Source: Verrucomicrobiaceae bacterium (GTDB lineage Bacteria; Verrucomicrobiota; Verrucomicrobiia; Verrucomicrobiales; Verrucomicrobiaceae). From it: 64,000 bases of DNA. This document shows, piece after piece, positions 46,853 to 56,949 of this stretch. The position numbers were made by a program, and so were the translations under genes. The notes under the pieces were generated by a model, which saw nothing but the letters and a program-made list of their open reading frames with translations, did no database searches and had not been told where the DNA came from. Position 1 is the stretch's first letter. Each line of letters opens with the position of its first letter. Where the stretch lies: the NCBI GenBank assembly GCA_019694165.1, contig JAIBCL010000006.1, positions 248,001 through 312,000 of the forward strand. The letters are read 5' to 3'.

Positions 46853-48343
46853 TCACTCGGATAGGTTGGCCCACGGGTCGGTGGTGCCGAGCGAGCTGGC
46901 CACGGCGACATTGCCGTTGATGGCGGCGTTATTGCCCGGCACCACGATGGGGCCGACGGAGTTGTTGGCCGCGATCACATAGTTGGTCGTCGCTGCGACG
47001 GTGTTGCGGACGATGATGCTGGCGGTCGCATCGACGTCGAGGCCGCGCACGGCACTGCGCACCTTGTTGCCGTCGATGAGATTGAAGGTGCTGGTGGTGT
47101 GAACGCCAGCACCATCCGTGCCCACGCCGGCGCCGGAGCCGGTGACGAAATTGCCCACGATCCGGCAACTGGCCGATGCGCGGATGCCGTCTCCCTTGCT
47201 GGACGAGACGGTGCATCGCTCGACGGTGGAATCGCTGCCCACGGCGATGCCCATGCCGGTCGTGGCGGTGAAGGCGGCCGCCGTCGAGGTGGAACCAGTG
47301 ACCACGCATTCGCTGACGCAGCCGCCGGCGACAACCGAGATGCCCTGCGAGATGGTAGCAGCGCTCGTGCTATTGCGCACCGTGCAGCGAGTCAACGAGC
47401 AGGCAATGCCGGCCGCGATGCCCGATGTGCCGCTGTTGCTGTCGGAGCTGCAATCGCTCACGGTGCTGCCGCTGCTGACGTCGATGCCGATGCCGCCATT
47501 GCTCGTCGCGGCACAGCCCTGCACCGTCGAGCCGATGCTCGTGGAGATGCCTGTGCCCGTATTGAGCCGGGCAGCGCAACGCGAGACCACGCTGCCGGTG
47601 CTGACGGAGATGCCATTGCCAGAATTTTCCGCCGCCGTGCAATCGCTGACGACCCCGCTCTGGCCAAGGATAATGCCAGTGCCTGCGGTCTGCCCGATCG
47701 CCACACAGCCCAGCACCACGCAATGCGCGCCGCCCGAGATTCCGTTCCCGCCATTCCCCCGCACGACGCAGCGGCTCACCGTGGATTGATTCCCGACGGA
47801 AATGCCTGCAGAGCTGTTGCTGATCGCCCGCACGTCTTCCACGCGAATCTCGGCATTCGTGATCGCCGCGATACCCGATCCCGTCCACCCTCGCACCGTG
47901 CCATTGCGGATGGTCACGTTGGTTCTGCTGCTGTTGATGTTCACCCCATTGACCGTGCCGCCCGCCACGCCCACCAGCTCGAAGCCGCCGAGGTCGATCG
48001 TGACGTTCGACGCATTGACACCGATCCCGTTTGCGGCCGCAGTGCCAGTGAGATTGCCAGTGACGTAGTAGGAGCCGCTGGCCGAGATGGTGAAGGGCAG
48101 GGACGAGATGGGCGTGCGCGGATCGTCCTGAATGCCGTTCACGCTGGTCTGCACCGCGCCCACGTTCGTCTGCGTGATGGCGCCCTGCGTCTCAACGGCC
48201 GCAGCCTTGTCGTAAATCTCCTGGAGTGAGCGCATCGTCGGCGCGGGCGCTCCCGGTGGTGTGAGAGGGCCGCCCTGCGCGATGACGAATGACGAATGGG
48301 AGATGACGAGGAGTGCTATGGCGGATGTGATGAGCGTTCTCAT
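46853..48343 (-). CDS. Secreted right-handed parallel beta-helix protein (paralog A)
   Basis: A 496-residue exported protein from the ATG at 48343 with a signal peptide (MRTLITSAIALLVISHSSFVIAQ). It shares an N-terminal signature with the next gene: GGPLTPPGAPAPTMRSL, then DDPRTPISSLPFTISASGSYYVTGNLTG and VTIDLGGFELVG. The body is about 14 coils of the form GxGIxVSxGSxVxxCxAxxN, typical of pectate-lyase or NosD-like helices. The C-terminus ends in SSLGTTDPWANLSE. Likely a surface or extracellular carbohydrate-binding protein. No catalytic residues can be assigned. Confidence 0.88.
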   Translation of the reverse strand: MRTLITSAIALLVISHSSFVIAQGGPLTPPGAPAPTMRSLQEIYDKAAAVETQGAITQTNVGAVQTSVNGIQDDPRTPISSLPFTISASGSYYVTGNLTGTAAANGIGVNASNVTIDLGGFELVGVAGGTVNGVNINSSRTNVTIRNGTVRGWTGSGIAAITNAEIRVEDVRAISNSSAGISVGNQSTVSRCVVRGNGGNGISGGAHCVVLGCVAIGQTAGTGIILGQSGVVSDCTAAENSGNGISVSTGSVVSRCAARLNTGTGISTSIGSTVQGCAATSNGGIGIDVSSGSTVSDCSSDSNSGTSGIAAGIACSLTRCTVRNSTSAATISQGISVVAGGCVSECVVTGSTSTAAAFTATTGMGIAVGSDSTVERCTVSSSKGDGIRASASCRIVGNFVTGSGAGVGTDGAGVHTTSTFNLIDGNKVRSAVRGLDVDATASIIVRNTVAATTNYVIAANNSVGPIVVPGNNAAINGNVAVASSLGTTDPWANLSE

Positions 48344-48481
48344 GGCGATGGTGTGTGCGTTGGTTCCGGGGTTCCGCCTCGCGCGACGTGTTTCAGCAGA
48401 CGGCGCATGTGGCTTCAGAGAGGAGTTCCCTGTTGTGGTGAAAAGGTGGCAAGATGCTTTCATGGCGATCCCGGCGCGGCC

Positions 48482-50152
48482 TCAATGCGTGAAGTTCGCC
48501 CACGGATCGGTGCTGGTGAGTGTGGATGCAGCGCTGCTGCCTGCGACGGCAGCCCCACCCGCCGCACTGATGTCCACGATCGCGCCGTAGCGATTGTTCA
48601 CGCCGATGTCGTAGTTGGTCGTGTTTCCCGAAGCCGTGTTGCCGATGATGACATTGCCGATGCCATCGACATCGATGCCGCGATCATTGGCGATGACGCT
48701 GTTGCCCTCGATGCGGTTCAAGTTCGTCGCAGCGTGGATGCCCGCGCCATCACCCGTGCCGGAGCCGTTGCCGTTCGCCGTGCAGCCGGTGATGCGCACG
48801 TTGGAGACGATGCGAAAGCCGTCGCCTTTGTTGCCCGAGGCGTTGCAGTTCACGAGCGTGGCTCCGTCCGGCACCTGAAAGCCCGCGCCGGTGACGCTGC
48901 TGAGCGTTGCATTGGAGCTGGTGTTTCCCGTCGCCGAGCAGCCGATCACCACGCACTGCGCGCCGATGTTGAAGCCGTGAGATGTCGTGGCGCTCGATGT
49001 GTTTTCGCGAGCGGCGCAATTGGTGAGCGTGCTGCCCGCGCCGGCGACGAATCCCGCAGCCACGGAGTTCGCCGTGGCGGCGCAGTTCAGCAGCGTGCTG
49101 CCCACGCCAACGGTGAACGCCGAGCTGGCGATGGTGCCCGGCCCGTTGCCCTGCGCGCTGCATCCGGTGAGCGAGGCGGCTTTGCCCAGAAAGAATCCGA
49201 TCGAGGTGTTGCTCAGTGCGGAGCAGTTCGTCAGCGTCGTGTTGTCGCCGTGATTGAATCCATCCTGATTTGCCTGCGCGGTGCAGTTGGTGAGCGCGCT
49301 CGCGGTGGAGGTGCTGAAGCCCGCGCGGTTGCTCCGCGCGATGCAGGTCTGATACACGCCATTGCTCAGGCTGGTGAATCCGTCCGTCGTGTTGCTGATG
49401 GCCGAGCATTCTGAGAGCTTCACGTTGTCCTGCATGCTGAAGCCGATGCCTGTGTTTCCAGAGGCGACGCATTGGGCGAAGGAACATCCGGCGGCCGAGA
49501 CGAATCCGCCTCCGCCATTCCCGGCTGCGAGGCAGTCACGCAGTATCGAGTTCGAGCTGACATTGAATCCCTCGGCTGTCTGTGATGCGGCGACGCATCC
49601 GGTGATCTTCGACGATGCGCCTGTGAAGAAGCCCGCCGTCGTGTTCGCTCGCGCTTCGCAATGAATCACCGTGCCGTTCGCGCCCGTGCGGATGCCGATG
49701 CCTGTGTTGCCGATGGCGCGCACGTTCTCCACATGCATTTCCGTTGCGGAGCCCGTGACAAACATGCCGCTGCTCGTCCACGCACGCAGCGTGCCGTTGC
49801 GGATGGTGGCATTGGCATTGTTCACGCGGATGCCGCTCAATCCAACGGCGCCGCCGGAGAGTTCAAAGCCGCCAAGATCGAGCGTGACGTGATCGGCGCT
49901 GATGGTGATGCCGTTCTGCCCTGCGATGCCGACGAGATTCCCCGTCAAATAATAGGAGCCCGTCGTGGTGATGGTGATCGGTAGCGATGAGATCGGCGTG
50001 CGCGGCTCGAGCTGATCGAGCGTCTTCATCGTCGGCGCAGGCGCGCCCGGCGGAGTGAGGCTGCCTCCCTGGGCAATGACGAATGCCGAATGCTGAATGA
50101 CGAATGCCGAAATGAGGAGCGCGAGGCTTGGAGAAGTGGAGGATGTTTTCAT
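48482..50152 (-). CDS. Secreted right-handed parallel beta-helix protein (paralog B)
   Basis: A 556-residue paralog of the preceding product, starting at the ATG at 50152 with a signal peptide ending VIAQ. It repeats the same N-terminal signature (GGSLTPPGAPAPTMKTL, EPRTPISSLPITITTTGSYYLTGNLVG, VTLDLGGFELSGG) and C-terminal STDPWANFTH. The central helix carries many Cys- and Asn-lined coils (LRDCLAAGNGGGFVSAAGCSFAQCVASGNTGIGF). The two lie head-to-tail with a 138-bp gap and the kinase gene lies upstream, so all may respond to the same regulator. Confidence 0.88.
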   Translation of the reverse strand: MKTSSTSPSLALLISAFVIQHSAFVIAQGGSLTPPGAPAPTMKTLDQLEPRTPISSLPITITTTGSYYLTGNLVGIAGQNGITISADHVTLDLGGFELSGGAVGLSGIRVNNANATIRNGTLRAWTSSGMFVTGSATEMHVENVRAIGNTGIGIRTGANGTVIHCEARANTTAGFFTGASSKITGCVAASQTAEGFNVSSNSILRDCLAAGNGGGGFVSAAGCSFAQCVASGNTGIGFSMQDNVKLSECSAISNTTDGFTSLSNGVYQTCIARSNRAGFSTSTASALTNCTAQANQDGFNHGDNTTLTNCSALSNTSIGFFLGKAASLTGCSAQGNGPGTIASSAFTVGVGSTLLNCAATANSVAAGFVAGAGSTLTNCAARENTSSATTSHGFNIGAQCVVIGCSATGNTSSNATLSSVTGAGFQVPDGATLVNCNASGNKGDGFRIVSNVRITGCTANGNGSGTGDGAGIHAATNLNRIEGNSVIANDRGIDVDGIGNVIIGNTASGNTTNYDIGVNNRYGAIVDISAAGGAAVAGSSAASTLTSTDPWANFTH

Positions 50153-50261
50153 GGCCGTGGTGCGTGCGTTTCAGTCCTCCACGGGCTTCCGAAATCGGGG
50201 GCCGCGAATGGCTGCACATGGGAGTTCCACATTTGCAGCCTAGGGTTGCAAAAAACTTACC

Positions 50262-53200
50262 TCACGGCTGCCGAGGCTCCCACTTCGGCGTCCACGCAGG
50301 CAGCGGGTTCTCATCGAACTCGCCCTGCAAAACGGGTGGTGTCGCCTTGGAAACCAGCGGCACGGGCAGCGTGGTCTTCACACCGAGCGCTTGTAGTTCA
50401 CTCGCCAACTGGTCGAGATGCCAGACCTCAATGCTGCCTCCCACGCGTTGCAGCACGAGCGTGCGTTCGTCGGGCGAAATGACGAGCGCATCAAGCATGA
50501 GATCGAGCGGACTCTCCAGCGTGAGATGCACCTGATGGGTCCTGCCATCCACCAGACTCACGCGACGAGCATCGGGCGACATCGCCACCCAGCGTCCGCT
50601 GCTCGCCCACACCGGCATCTGCGCGCCGCTGACATTGCCGGAGACTTTCATCGTTTGTTTCAGCGGCTTGTCGGCTTTGGGCTGCAGCCATTCCTTTTGA
50701 TCGTAGAACAGCCAGCCCTGCAAGGCATCCACCATCGCGAGCTGGGTCGCATCCGGGCTGAAGGCTCCGAGGCACGCACGCAAGTTGCCGGGATCAGGCA
50801 GGCAGAACTTCATCTTCTGGATGTTGTTGATCACATTCATCTGATTCTGCCCGCCGATGTTGAAGATGCCGTCAGGCGTCACATCGACGAATCCCGCCGT
50901 TGGCGACTCGGGCGCAGGTTGGCGCTCCCACACCAGCTTGTCACGATGCATACGCCACAGCTCGCAGCGTCCGGCCGCTCGCGATGTGCTGGCAAGAAAG
51001 CGCTCGCCATCGAGCAGCAGTCGGCCGCTCATGAAACGGCGGCCACCAGGCACAGGAATGTCGCGCGTCTTCTTCAACATCAGTTGTTTGCCCTCGCGAG
51101 TCATCGAGATCACATCGAGCCCCGTGGCATGAAGCATGAGCAACTGCGTGCCGTCCGCCGAGAAGCCAGGTGCCATGCTTTGCGTCGTCTCCATGCGGGC
51201 GAGGAGTTTTCCGCTGCTCAACTCATGCACCACGAGCTGGGTGCCATCGTGAGCGACGAGCCAGCGACTGTCAGGGCTGATCGCCAGCGCGCGCATTCGC
51301 ACAGTAATAGATCCTTTCAGCAGCGAGTCGGGCAGGAACTCCATCACCTTCGGGCGCACGATGCGTCCGATCTCAGACACTGGCGATCGACTGGTGAAAT
51401 GCTCGTCGTCGTTCGCGATTTGTTGGGCGATGAAATCGGTGCCAGCGACCAGTCGCTGACCACTCAGCAGGTGCCAAAGGCTCGTCTTTCGCAGCAGCGA
51501 AGAAGCCAGCAGCTCGCTGCCACGGCGTGTCGCGGTCATATACAGCGGTGAGCCAAAAGCAGGTGCCAGGAAAGTTTCGCGTCCGCGCTGGTAGTCGAAG
51601 ACCTGCCCCAGGTCGCCTGTGTTCACGATGAGTTTCGCACCAGCCCATCCATAGCCCAGGCCTGGCTGAACTGGCGTGATGCGCTGCACGTCCGTGCCGC
51701 TGGTGCGGTCAATCACGCGCACTTCCTGGCCTTCAGAAATGACGCCAAGCGTCGCCTCGCCCGGATGAAACGTCGGCACAAAACCAGTGCTGCCTTGGAG
51801 CTTCACTCCCTGTGGTGACGACGTGCCTTGCATCGTGATTTGCCAGGTCGTCGTGTCTGCCATTTTCCAGCCATCAGCAGACCCGAGATGCAGCAGTGAA
51901 CGATCATCTGCGGCTCCCTTCAACCTGTCTCCCGGCCAGTGCGCGAGTTCGCGATGATCACCGGTCATCGAGAACACGCGCGTGCCAGCTTGCGTGCCCA
52001 CCGCCACCCATTCGTCGGCGGCGCCGAAGATCACATTCGTCGTGAGGCCATCATAGCGGTCAGGCAGATCGAAGAGATTGGTCAGATCATCCAGGCGTGC
52101 CACCGCCATCGCCACCTCGTCGTCCTTCGTGCGCACACAAAACTTCAGCGACGGCGACGGCAGCACCACATCAACGAAGCCGCGCTCACGCTTGATCAAA
52201 TCATAACCCGCGAGATGAGCGATGAGTTCATCGCGGACATCGCCTCCCGGCTCAATCGAGTGTGCCCGTTGCAGAGCCGAGATGCCCGCCGCACGCCAGC
52301 CCATCTCCCGCGAGACACGCCCCGAGCGCGCCTGATGCAGCAAGGCGGTGCGAAGCTGCTTCTGCGTCTCCGACTGCGCGGCGCTCACTCGCTGTGTCTC
52401 GCGCCGCGCCGCGCGCAAGCCGAATGCAAGCGACATCATCGCAGCGACGAGCGCGATGCCGAGCATCATCGCCAGCGCCGCCTGCAACGGATTGCGCCGT
52501 GACCACAGCCACGCGCGCTCAAGCAGCGGCACCGCACGCGCCTTGATCGGCCGACCTTCCAGCCACGCACGCAGATCATCGGCAAGATCATGCGCGCTAG
52601 CGTAGCGCTTCGACGGATCGCGTTGCAGAGCCTTGCCCGTGATCACCGCGAGATCGCGCGGCACATCTTTGCGCATTGTGCTGGCGAAGGGCGCATCGTT
52701 CGCATCCAGCGCACGCAGCAGCATCGTCACACTCTCACCTTCGAACGGGCGGCGACCGGTGAGCAACTCGAACAAGATCACGCCCAAGCTCCACACATCG
52801 CTGCTCACCGAGGCGGCCTTCGGACCTTGATGCGCGACCTCAGGCGCGAGGTAGTGCGGCGTGCCGAGCACGGACATCGTGAGCGTCATCGCATCGCGTG
52901 CATCGGTCAGCTTCGCGATGCCGAAGTCACTCACATACGCCTGGCCCGCTGCATCGAAGAGCACATTGCCCGGCTTCAAATCGCGATGCAGCACCCCGCG
53001 CTCGTGTGCATGACGCACCGCGTCGCACAGCGTGTTCATCAGCGCCGCGATCTCGCGCCATTGACCTGCGTAGCGCTCGATCTTCTGCGCCAGCGTGCCA
53101 CCATCCGCGAGCTTCATGGTGAAGAACGGAATCCCATCCTCTTCGCCAAAATGATGCACCGGCAGGATCGCTGGATGATCCAGCGACACCATCACCTCCG

Positions 53201-53489
53201 CCTCATGCTTGAACCGCGCCCGCGCCTCCACCGAGTCCAGCGACGCCCCGCGCATCGTCTTCAAAGCCACCACACGCTCCGGCTCCAACTGCCGCGCCCG
53301 ATACACCACGCCCATGCCACCACGCGCGATCTCGCCGAGCAGCTCATGACCATCGAACATGCCGGCGCGGTCCTCATCACGGCCGTGCATGACATCGCCC
53401 AGGAGGCAGCGCGGGCACACACCGCCCATCAAGGCCGTGTCGATGACGGAACCGCATTCGAGACAGGTGTCGGGAGCAAGTGAAGACAT
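50262..53489 (-). CDS. Ser/Thr protein kinase with N-terminal zinc ribbon and C-terminal beta-propeller
   Basis: A 1075-residue membrane kinase. The N-terminus is a zinc ribbon (C9, C12, C25, C28). The Hanks kinase domain covers about 48-312 with GEIARGGMGVV, K77 in VALK, HRDLKPGN (168-175), DFGIAK and GTPHYLAPEV. One helix lies near 336-358 (LQAALAMMLGIALVAAMMSLAFG). The remaining 700 residues form WD40/propeller-like strands (VLPSPSLKFCVRTKDDEVAMAVARLDD; AISPDSRWLVAHDGTQLVVHELSSGKLLARM; VISPDERTLVLQRVGGSIEVWHL). This is a common planctomycete/verrucomicrobial design. A sigma factor gene lies 41 bp upstream. Confidence 0.94.
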   Translation of the reverse strand: MSSLAPDTCLECGSVIDTALMGGVCPRCLLGDVMHGRDEDRAGMFDGHELLGEIARGGMGVVYRARQLEPERVVALKTMRGASLDSVEARARFKHEAEVMVSLDHPAILPVHHFGEEDGIPFFTMKLADGGTLAQKIERYAGQWREIAALMNTLCDAVRHAHERGVLHRDLKPGNVLFDAAGQAYVSDFGIAKLTDARDAMTLTMSVLGTPHYLAPEVAHQGPKAASVSSDVWSLGVILFELLTGRRPFEGESVTMLLRALDANDAPFASTMRKDVPRDLAVITGKALQRDPSKRYASAHDLADDLRAWLEGRPIKARAVPLLERAWLWSRRNPLQAALAMMLGIALVAAMMSLAFGLRAARRETQRVSAAQSETQKQLRTALLHQARSGRVSREMGWRAAGISALQRAHSIEPGGDVRDELIAHLAGYDLIKRERGFVDVVLPSPSLKFCVRTKDDEVAMAVARLDDLTNLFDLPDRYDGLTTNVIFGAADEWVAVGTQAGTRVFSMTGDHRELAHWPGDRLKGAADDRSLLHLGSADGWKMADTTTWQITMQGTSSPQGVKLQGSTGFVPTFHPGEATLGVISEGQEVRVIDRTSGTDVQRITPVQPGLGYGWAGAKLIVNTGDLGQVFDYQRGRETFLAPAFGSPLYMTATRRGSELLASSLLRKTSLWHLLSGQRLVAGTDFIAQQIANDDEHFTSRSPVSEIGRIVRPKVMEFLPDSLLKGSITVRMRALAISPDSRWLVAHDGTQLVVHELSSGKLLARMETTQSMAPGFSADGTQLLMLHATGLDVISMTREGKQLMLKKTRDIPVPGGRRFMSGRLLLDGERFLASTSRAAGRCELWRMHRDKLVWERQPAPESPTAGFVDVTPDGIFNIGGQNQMNVINNIQKMKFCLPDPGNLRACLGAFSPDATQLAMVDALQGWLFYDQKEWLQPKADKPLKQTMKVSGNVSGAQMPVWASSGRWVAMSPDARRVSLVDGRTHQVHLTLESPLDLMLDALVISPDERTLVLQRVGGSIEVWHLDQLASELQALGVKTTLPVPLVSKATPPVLQGEFDENPLPAWTPKWEPRQP

Positions 53490-53530
53490 CGCGTGTGATT
53501 CCCCGTGTCGGTCACAAAGTTGCGGAAAAC

Positions 53531-54253
53531 CTACCCTCCGTCTCGCGGCGGTGCTGTCAGCACGGTGTGCAGATATGCCAGTTCCTCGTCCACCTCATGC
53601 GCTGCGGCCACGGTGCGCGCCACCAGCGAGCGCAGGGCCACTCGATAGTCGTCGCGCAACCGGTGCACGAGACTCTTCACCGTGCCCTCGTTCTTCCCCA
53701 GCAGCTTCGCGGCCTCGTCGTAGCGCAGCGGCTTTTCGACGCCGGGAAGAAACCGGCGCAACACCGCGAAGTCGCCGGAGCGCCCGGCACTCGCAAAGTC
53801 GCCTTCGACCTTTGCAAAAGCAGTCTGGATCAAGTGCAACGCCCATTCGCGATCGAAGACCGAATCGGAGGGCGCGCCGTCACTGGCGACAGGTTCCTCG
53901 CCTTTCTCTCGCGCGGCCTCGATGCTCTCCGTCGTCGTGTCGCCCCCGCGCTTTAGCCGCCGTCTCGCGGCCCACTCGTGCTGCAGCGTGTGTGTCAATG
54001 TGCCGAGGAGGAAGGAGCGAAAGCGTCCGCGCTGGCGGTCCGCGCGTTTCCATGCCTCCGTTTCGAAGAGCTGAAGGAAAAACTCCTGCGTGAGGTCTTC
54101 AGCCTCGCTCTCATCATAGCCCCTCGCGCGCAGCACGGCGAAAACCGGTCTGCGATACTCCCTGCACATCTTGTCCAAAGCCGAGCGCCCGCGGGTGTCG
54201 CCATTCAGCGTCGCCTCCGCGAGCATCGTCCAGTGGGTGGTGGGGAAAAGCAC
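53531..54253 (-). CDS. ECF-type RNA polymerase sigma factor
   Basis: A 240-residue sigma factor starting at the ATG at 54253. FPTTHWTMLAEA and LDKMCREYRRPVFAVLRARGYDESEAEDLTQEFFLQLFE cover region 2, RGRFRSFLLGTLTHTLQHEWAARRRLKRGG follows, and RYDEAAKLLGKNEGTVKSLVHRLRDDYRVALRSLVA covers region 4. The long acidic insertion between the regions (TTTESIEAAREKGEEPVAS) is typical for the planctomycete-type group. It is placed immediately before the propeller kinase, with which it probably forms a signalling pair. Confidence 0.92.
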   Translation of the reverse strand: MLFPTTHWTMLAEATLNGDTRGRSALDKMCREYRRPVFAVLRARGYDESEAEDLTQEFFLQLFETEAWKRADRQRGRFRSFLLGTLTHTLQHEWAARRRLKRGGDTTTESIEAAREKGEEPVASDGAPSDSVFDREWALHLIQTAFAKVEGDFASAGRSGDFAVLRRFLPGVEKPLRYDEAAKLLGKNEGTVKSLVHRLRDDYRVALRSLVARTVAAAHEVDEELAYLHTVLTAPPRDGG

Positions 54254-54416
54254 GTCTGCTTCTTAGCAAATGGGCGCAACTTTGGGAAGTGATCTGTCGG
54301 CAGGAATTTCTGCGACCCGCCGGCCGAACGGACTCCCACAAGTCATGACGGTGCCACAAATCAGGGTGCCCGAGCGTGCGAGGCGGATGCGGGAGGTGCG
54401 GGCGTTGACGGAGCGG

Positions 54417-55301
54417 CTACGCGGCATCGGCGCCGGCGGTGCGGTCGATGAGGTCGTAGTCGATGGCTTTGAGCCGGGGGACCTTGGCGCCCATGCGGGG
54501 GACACAGTCGAGGAGGGCTTTGGTGTAGGGATGCCGGGGGTGATTGAGCACTTGGGCGACGGGGCCGGTCTCGACGATGCGGCCGCGGAACATGACGGCG
54601 ACCTTGTCGGCCACGTCGCGGATGATGCCGAAGTTATGGGTGATCAAAATCACGCTCATGTTGAGGCTGCGGCGCAGCTCGGCGAGAAGGTCGATGATCT
54701 GCTTCTGGATGGTGACGTCGAGCGCGGTGGTGGGCTCATCGGCGATGAGGAGCCGTGGCTGGCAGCAGAGTGCCATGGCGATCATGACGCGCTGTTGCAT
54801 GCCGCCGCTGAGTTCGTGGGGATAGGCGCGGAGACGCTTTTCAGGCTCGACGATGCCGACTTTGTAAAGCCACTGGATGATCTCTTCGTCGCGGTTCTTC
54901 ACTTCGGGTCGGTGGAGCGCGAGGGCCTCGGCCATCTGGGTGCGCACGGTGAGCACGGGATTGAGCGAGGTGGTGGGCTCCTGGAAGATGTAGGCGATCT
55001 CTTTTCCGCGGATTTCGCGGAGCTGGCGCTCGCTCATCTTGAGCACGTCGCGTCCATTCACGGAAAGGCTGGCGGCGGTGATCTTGGCGGGTGGCTCGGG
55101 CAGGAGGCGTGCGAGGGCGAGGGCCGTGGCGCTCTTGCCGCTGCCACTCTCGCCGACGACGGCGAGGGATTCGCCCTGCCGCAGTTCGAGGCTGATGCCT
55201 TTGACGGCCTTCATCGGCTGCGCGCCCCTCCGGCGGAACTCGATGTTCAGATCGCGGATGGAGAGCAGCGGGGCAGGGGAGGCGGCGGGTGGTTCTTCCA
55301 T
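54417..55301 (-). CDS. Oligopeptide/dipeptide ABC transporter ATP-binding protein (DppD/OppD-like)
   Basis: A 294-residue ATPase from the ATG at 55301. Walker A is [13 protein letters not shown], the signature [15 protein letters not shown], Walker [13 protein letters not shown], with Q-loop [12 protein letters not shown] and H-loop ITHNFG. The C-terminal [15 protein letters not shown] is the oligopeptide-family extension, which in some members carries an iron-sulfur site (only one Cys is visible here). It follows the fused permease with a 4-bp gap. No second ATPase (DppF type) is present, so it may act as a homodimer. Confidence 0.93.
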   Translation of the reverse strand: MEEPPAASPAPLLSIRDLNIEFRRRGAQPMKAVKGISLELRQGESLAVVGESGSGKSATALALARLLPEPPAKITAASLSVNGRDVLKMSERQLREIRGKEIAYIFQEPTTSLNPVLTVRTQMAEALALHRPEVKNRDEEIIQWLYKVGIVEPEKRLRAYPHELSGGMQQRVMIAMALCCQPRLLIADEPTTALDVTIQKQIIDLLAELRRSLNMSVILITHNFGIIRDVADKVAVMFRGRIVETGPVAQVLNHPRHPYTKALLDCVPRMGAKVPRLKAIDYDLIDRTAGADAA

Positions 55302-55305
55302 GCGG

Positions 55306-56940
55306 TCAGTGAGGGTGTGGCGGGGGTGCGGGCCGGACGATGCGGCTGAGCTGACGGAAAAACAAGGCGCAGATGGCGGTGAGAAGCGCGGGGATGAGCA
55401 TGGGCTGCAGGTCGCTGAGCACATTTTCCTTGGCGGCGGCGATGGCGGTGCCGAGCGATGTGGCGGGAGCGTGCGGGGCAGGCTGCTTCACGGTGTCGAT
55501 CAAAGCAAACCAGACCATGAGCGTGGCGGCGAGATGGAGCATCCATGCGAGGACGGTGCGGAAGAGATCCGGCAGGACGTGCATGCGCCAGGCGCGGAGC
55601 CTGCCGGTGCCGACGGCGCGGGAGGCTTCGAGGGCACGGCTGGACTGCAACTCGCGCCAACGGTTGCGGACATGCACGGCGCCGCCAAATGCAGCGGCTA
55701 CGCCGGGCGCGACCCAGTCGAACTCGGGCGCTTTGAGCACGGTGCTGATGCCGATGAGCCAGACCAGCAGCGGAGACCAGGACAGGGTCTCGAGGAGGCC
55801 GCCGCCCGGTGGCGGTGCCTTGCGAAACGCCAGCGAGAAAGCGGAGCGCACAAGAGTGAGGATGAGCGCGACGGCGAGGGCTGCGGAGACCGAGCGCAGA
55901 TCGCCCACGAGGGGCGAGGCGTAGCCGGCGAACGCGGAGGCGAGGCACGCGGCGGATGCGGTGAGCTGCGGCAGCCCGCCAAACGAGCAGCAAAAGAACG
56001 CGGCGAGGAGCACGCTCGCGATGGCCGAAATTTTTTTCACATCCACCGTGGCGGGCGGCTGGTCGGGCACCTGGCTCGACCGGGGAACGCCTGCGCTCAG
56101 CCGGCGCACGACGCCGATGCACAGGCACCACGCCGCCGTGAGCCAGCCGGCGGCATAGATGCTGCCGGCGATGCCGTGCGCATCACCGTTTTTCAGCGCG
56201 TTGGCGAAGAACGAGCCCCAACCTGGGACGGCGAGCGCGTCCTCGACAAACACGACGTAACCGAAGGCGAGGGGGCCGAGCGCCTCGATCATATCGAGCA
56301 ACTCCGGCCATACGGCAGGGCAGTCGTGGTGGTAGTGGATGAGGCTGCGCTTCAGGCCGCGTGCGCGCAGGCCCTTGTGCAGCTCGCTGCGGCGGAACTT
56401 GCTGAAGACATCGAGCACCTGCGTGGCACACTCGCCGACGAGGGGAAGGGCCAGCACCCAGCAGGGGACGGCCCAGAACCACGCGCGGCGTCCGAGGGCG
56501 AACTCCCAAGAGTCCTTGTCCGTCGGGGGGTGATTGGGCACCAGGGACTCGATGGACCAGCCATTTTGCCCGACGATCCAGCCCACTGCCAGGCAGCCGA
56601 TGGCGGCGACTGGCAGCGCGGCCGCGAATCTGGCGATGAAACCGGCGAGCCACGGCAGGCCACAGCGGATGCGCATGGCGAAGAAAGCCACGGCGAAACC
56701 CGCGGTGACGGCCACCAGCAGTGCTGACGCGACGATCAGCATGGTGGTTCCGGCCCGGCCTCCCATTGCGGTGGCGAGAGTGGTGCCGTCGGCGCTGACG
56801 GACGTCAGTCCGGCAAGGAAGCGCGGCCACTCGACAGGCGGCACGCGCGACCAGCCGAGCAAGGCGCAGCTCATGGCTGCCCCGGCGACGATGAGGCGCA
56901 GCGGCAGCCAGGACGGGCGTGTGGTGGGCCGGGGGAGCAC
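55306..56940 (-). CDS. Fused two-domain ABC transporter permease
   Basis: A 544-residue membrane protein from GTG at 56940 that appears to hold two peptide-transporter permease domains in one chain. The first (about 1-290) ends with LRARGLKRSLIHYHHDCPAVWPELLDMIEALG and FVEDALAVPGWGSFF, the EAA-type loop of DppB proteins. The second (about 310-544) has EASRAVGTGRLRAWRMHVLPDLFRTVLAWMLHLAATLMVWFAL, the matching loop of DppC proteins. About twelve hydrophobic helices are visible. Separate genes are usual, so this fusion is uncommon. The substrate-binding gene is just upstream. Confidence 0.85.
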   Translation of the reverse strand: MLPRPTTRPSWLPLRLIVAGAAMSCALLGWSRVPPVEWPRFLAGLTSVSADGTTLATAMGGRAGTTMLIVASALLVAVTAGFAVAFFAMRIRCGLPWLAGFIARFAAALPVAAIGCLAVGWIVGQNGWSIESLVPNHPPTDKDSWEFALGRRAWFWAVPCWVLALPLVGECATQVLDVFSKFRRSELHKGLRARGLKRSLIHYHHDCPAVWPELLDMIEALGPLAFGYVVFVEDALAVPGWGSFFANALKNGDAHGIAGSIYAAGWLTAAWCLCIGVVRRLSAGVPRSSQVPDQPPATVDVKKISAIASVLLAAFFCCSFGGLPQLTASAACLASAFAGYASPLVGDLRSVSAALAVALILTLVRSAFSLAFRKAPPPGGGLLETLSWSPLLVWLIGISTVLKAPEFDWVAPGVAAAFGGAVHVRNRWRELQSSRALEASRAVGTGRLRAWRMHVLPDLFRTVLAWMLHLAATLMVWFALIDTVKQPAPHAPATSLGTAIAAAKENVLSDLQPMLIPALLTAICALFFRQLSRIVRPAPPPHPH

Positions 56941-56949
56941 GCGCGGGGG

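Noticed and set aside
47099-48229. Plus-strand frame of 376 codons opposite beta-helix paralog A
   Set aside because: Ala/Asp/His/Arg-rich without structure. The minus strand has signal peptide and beta-helix coils.
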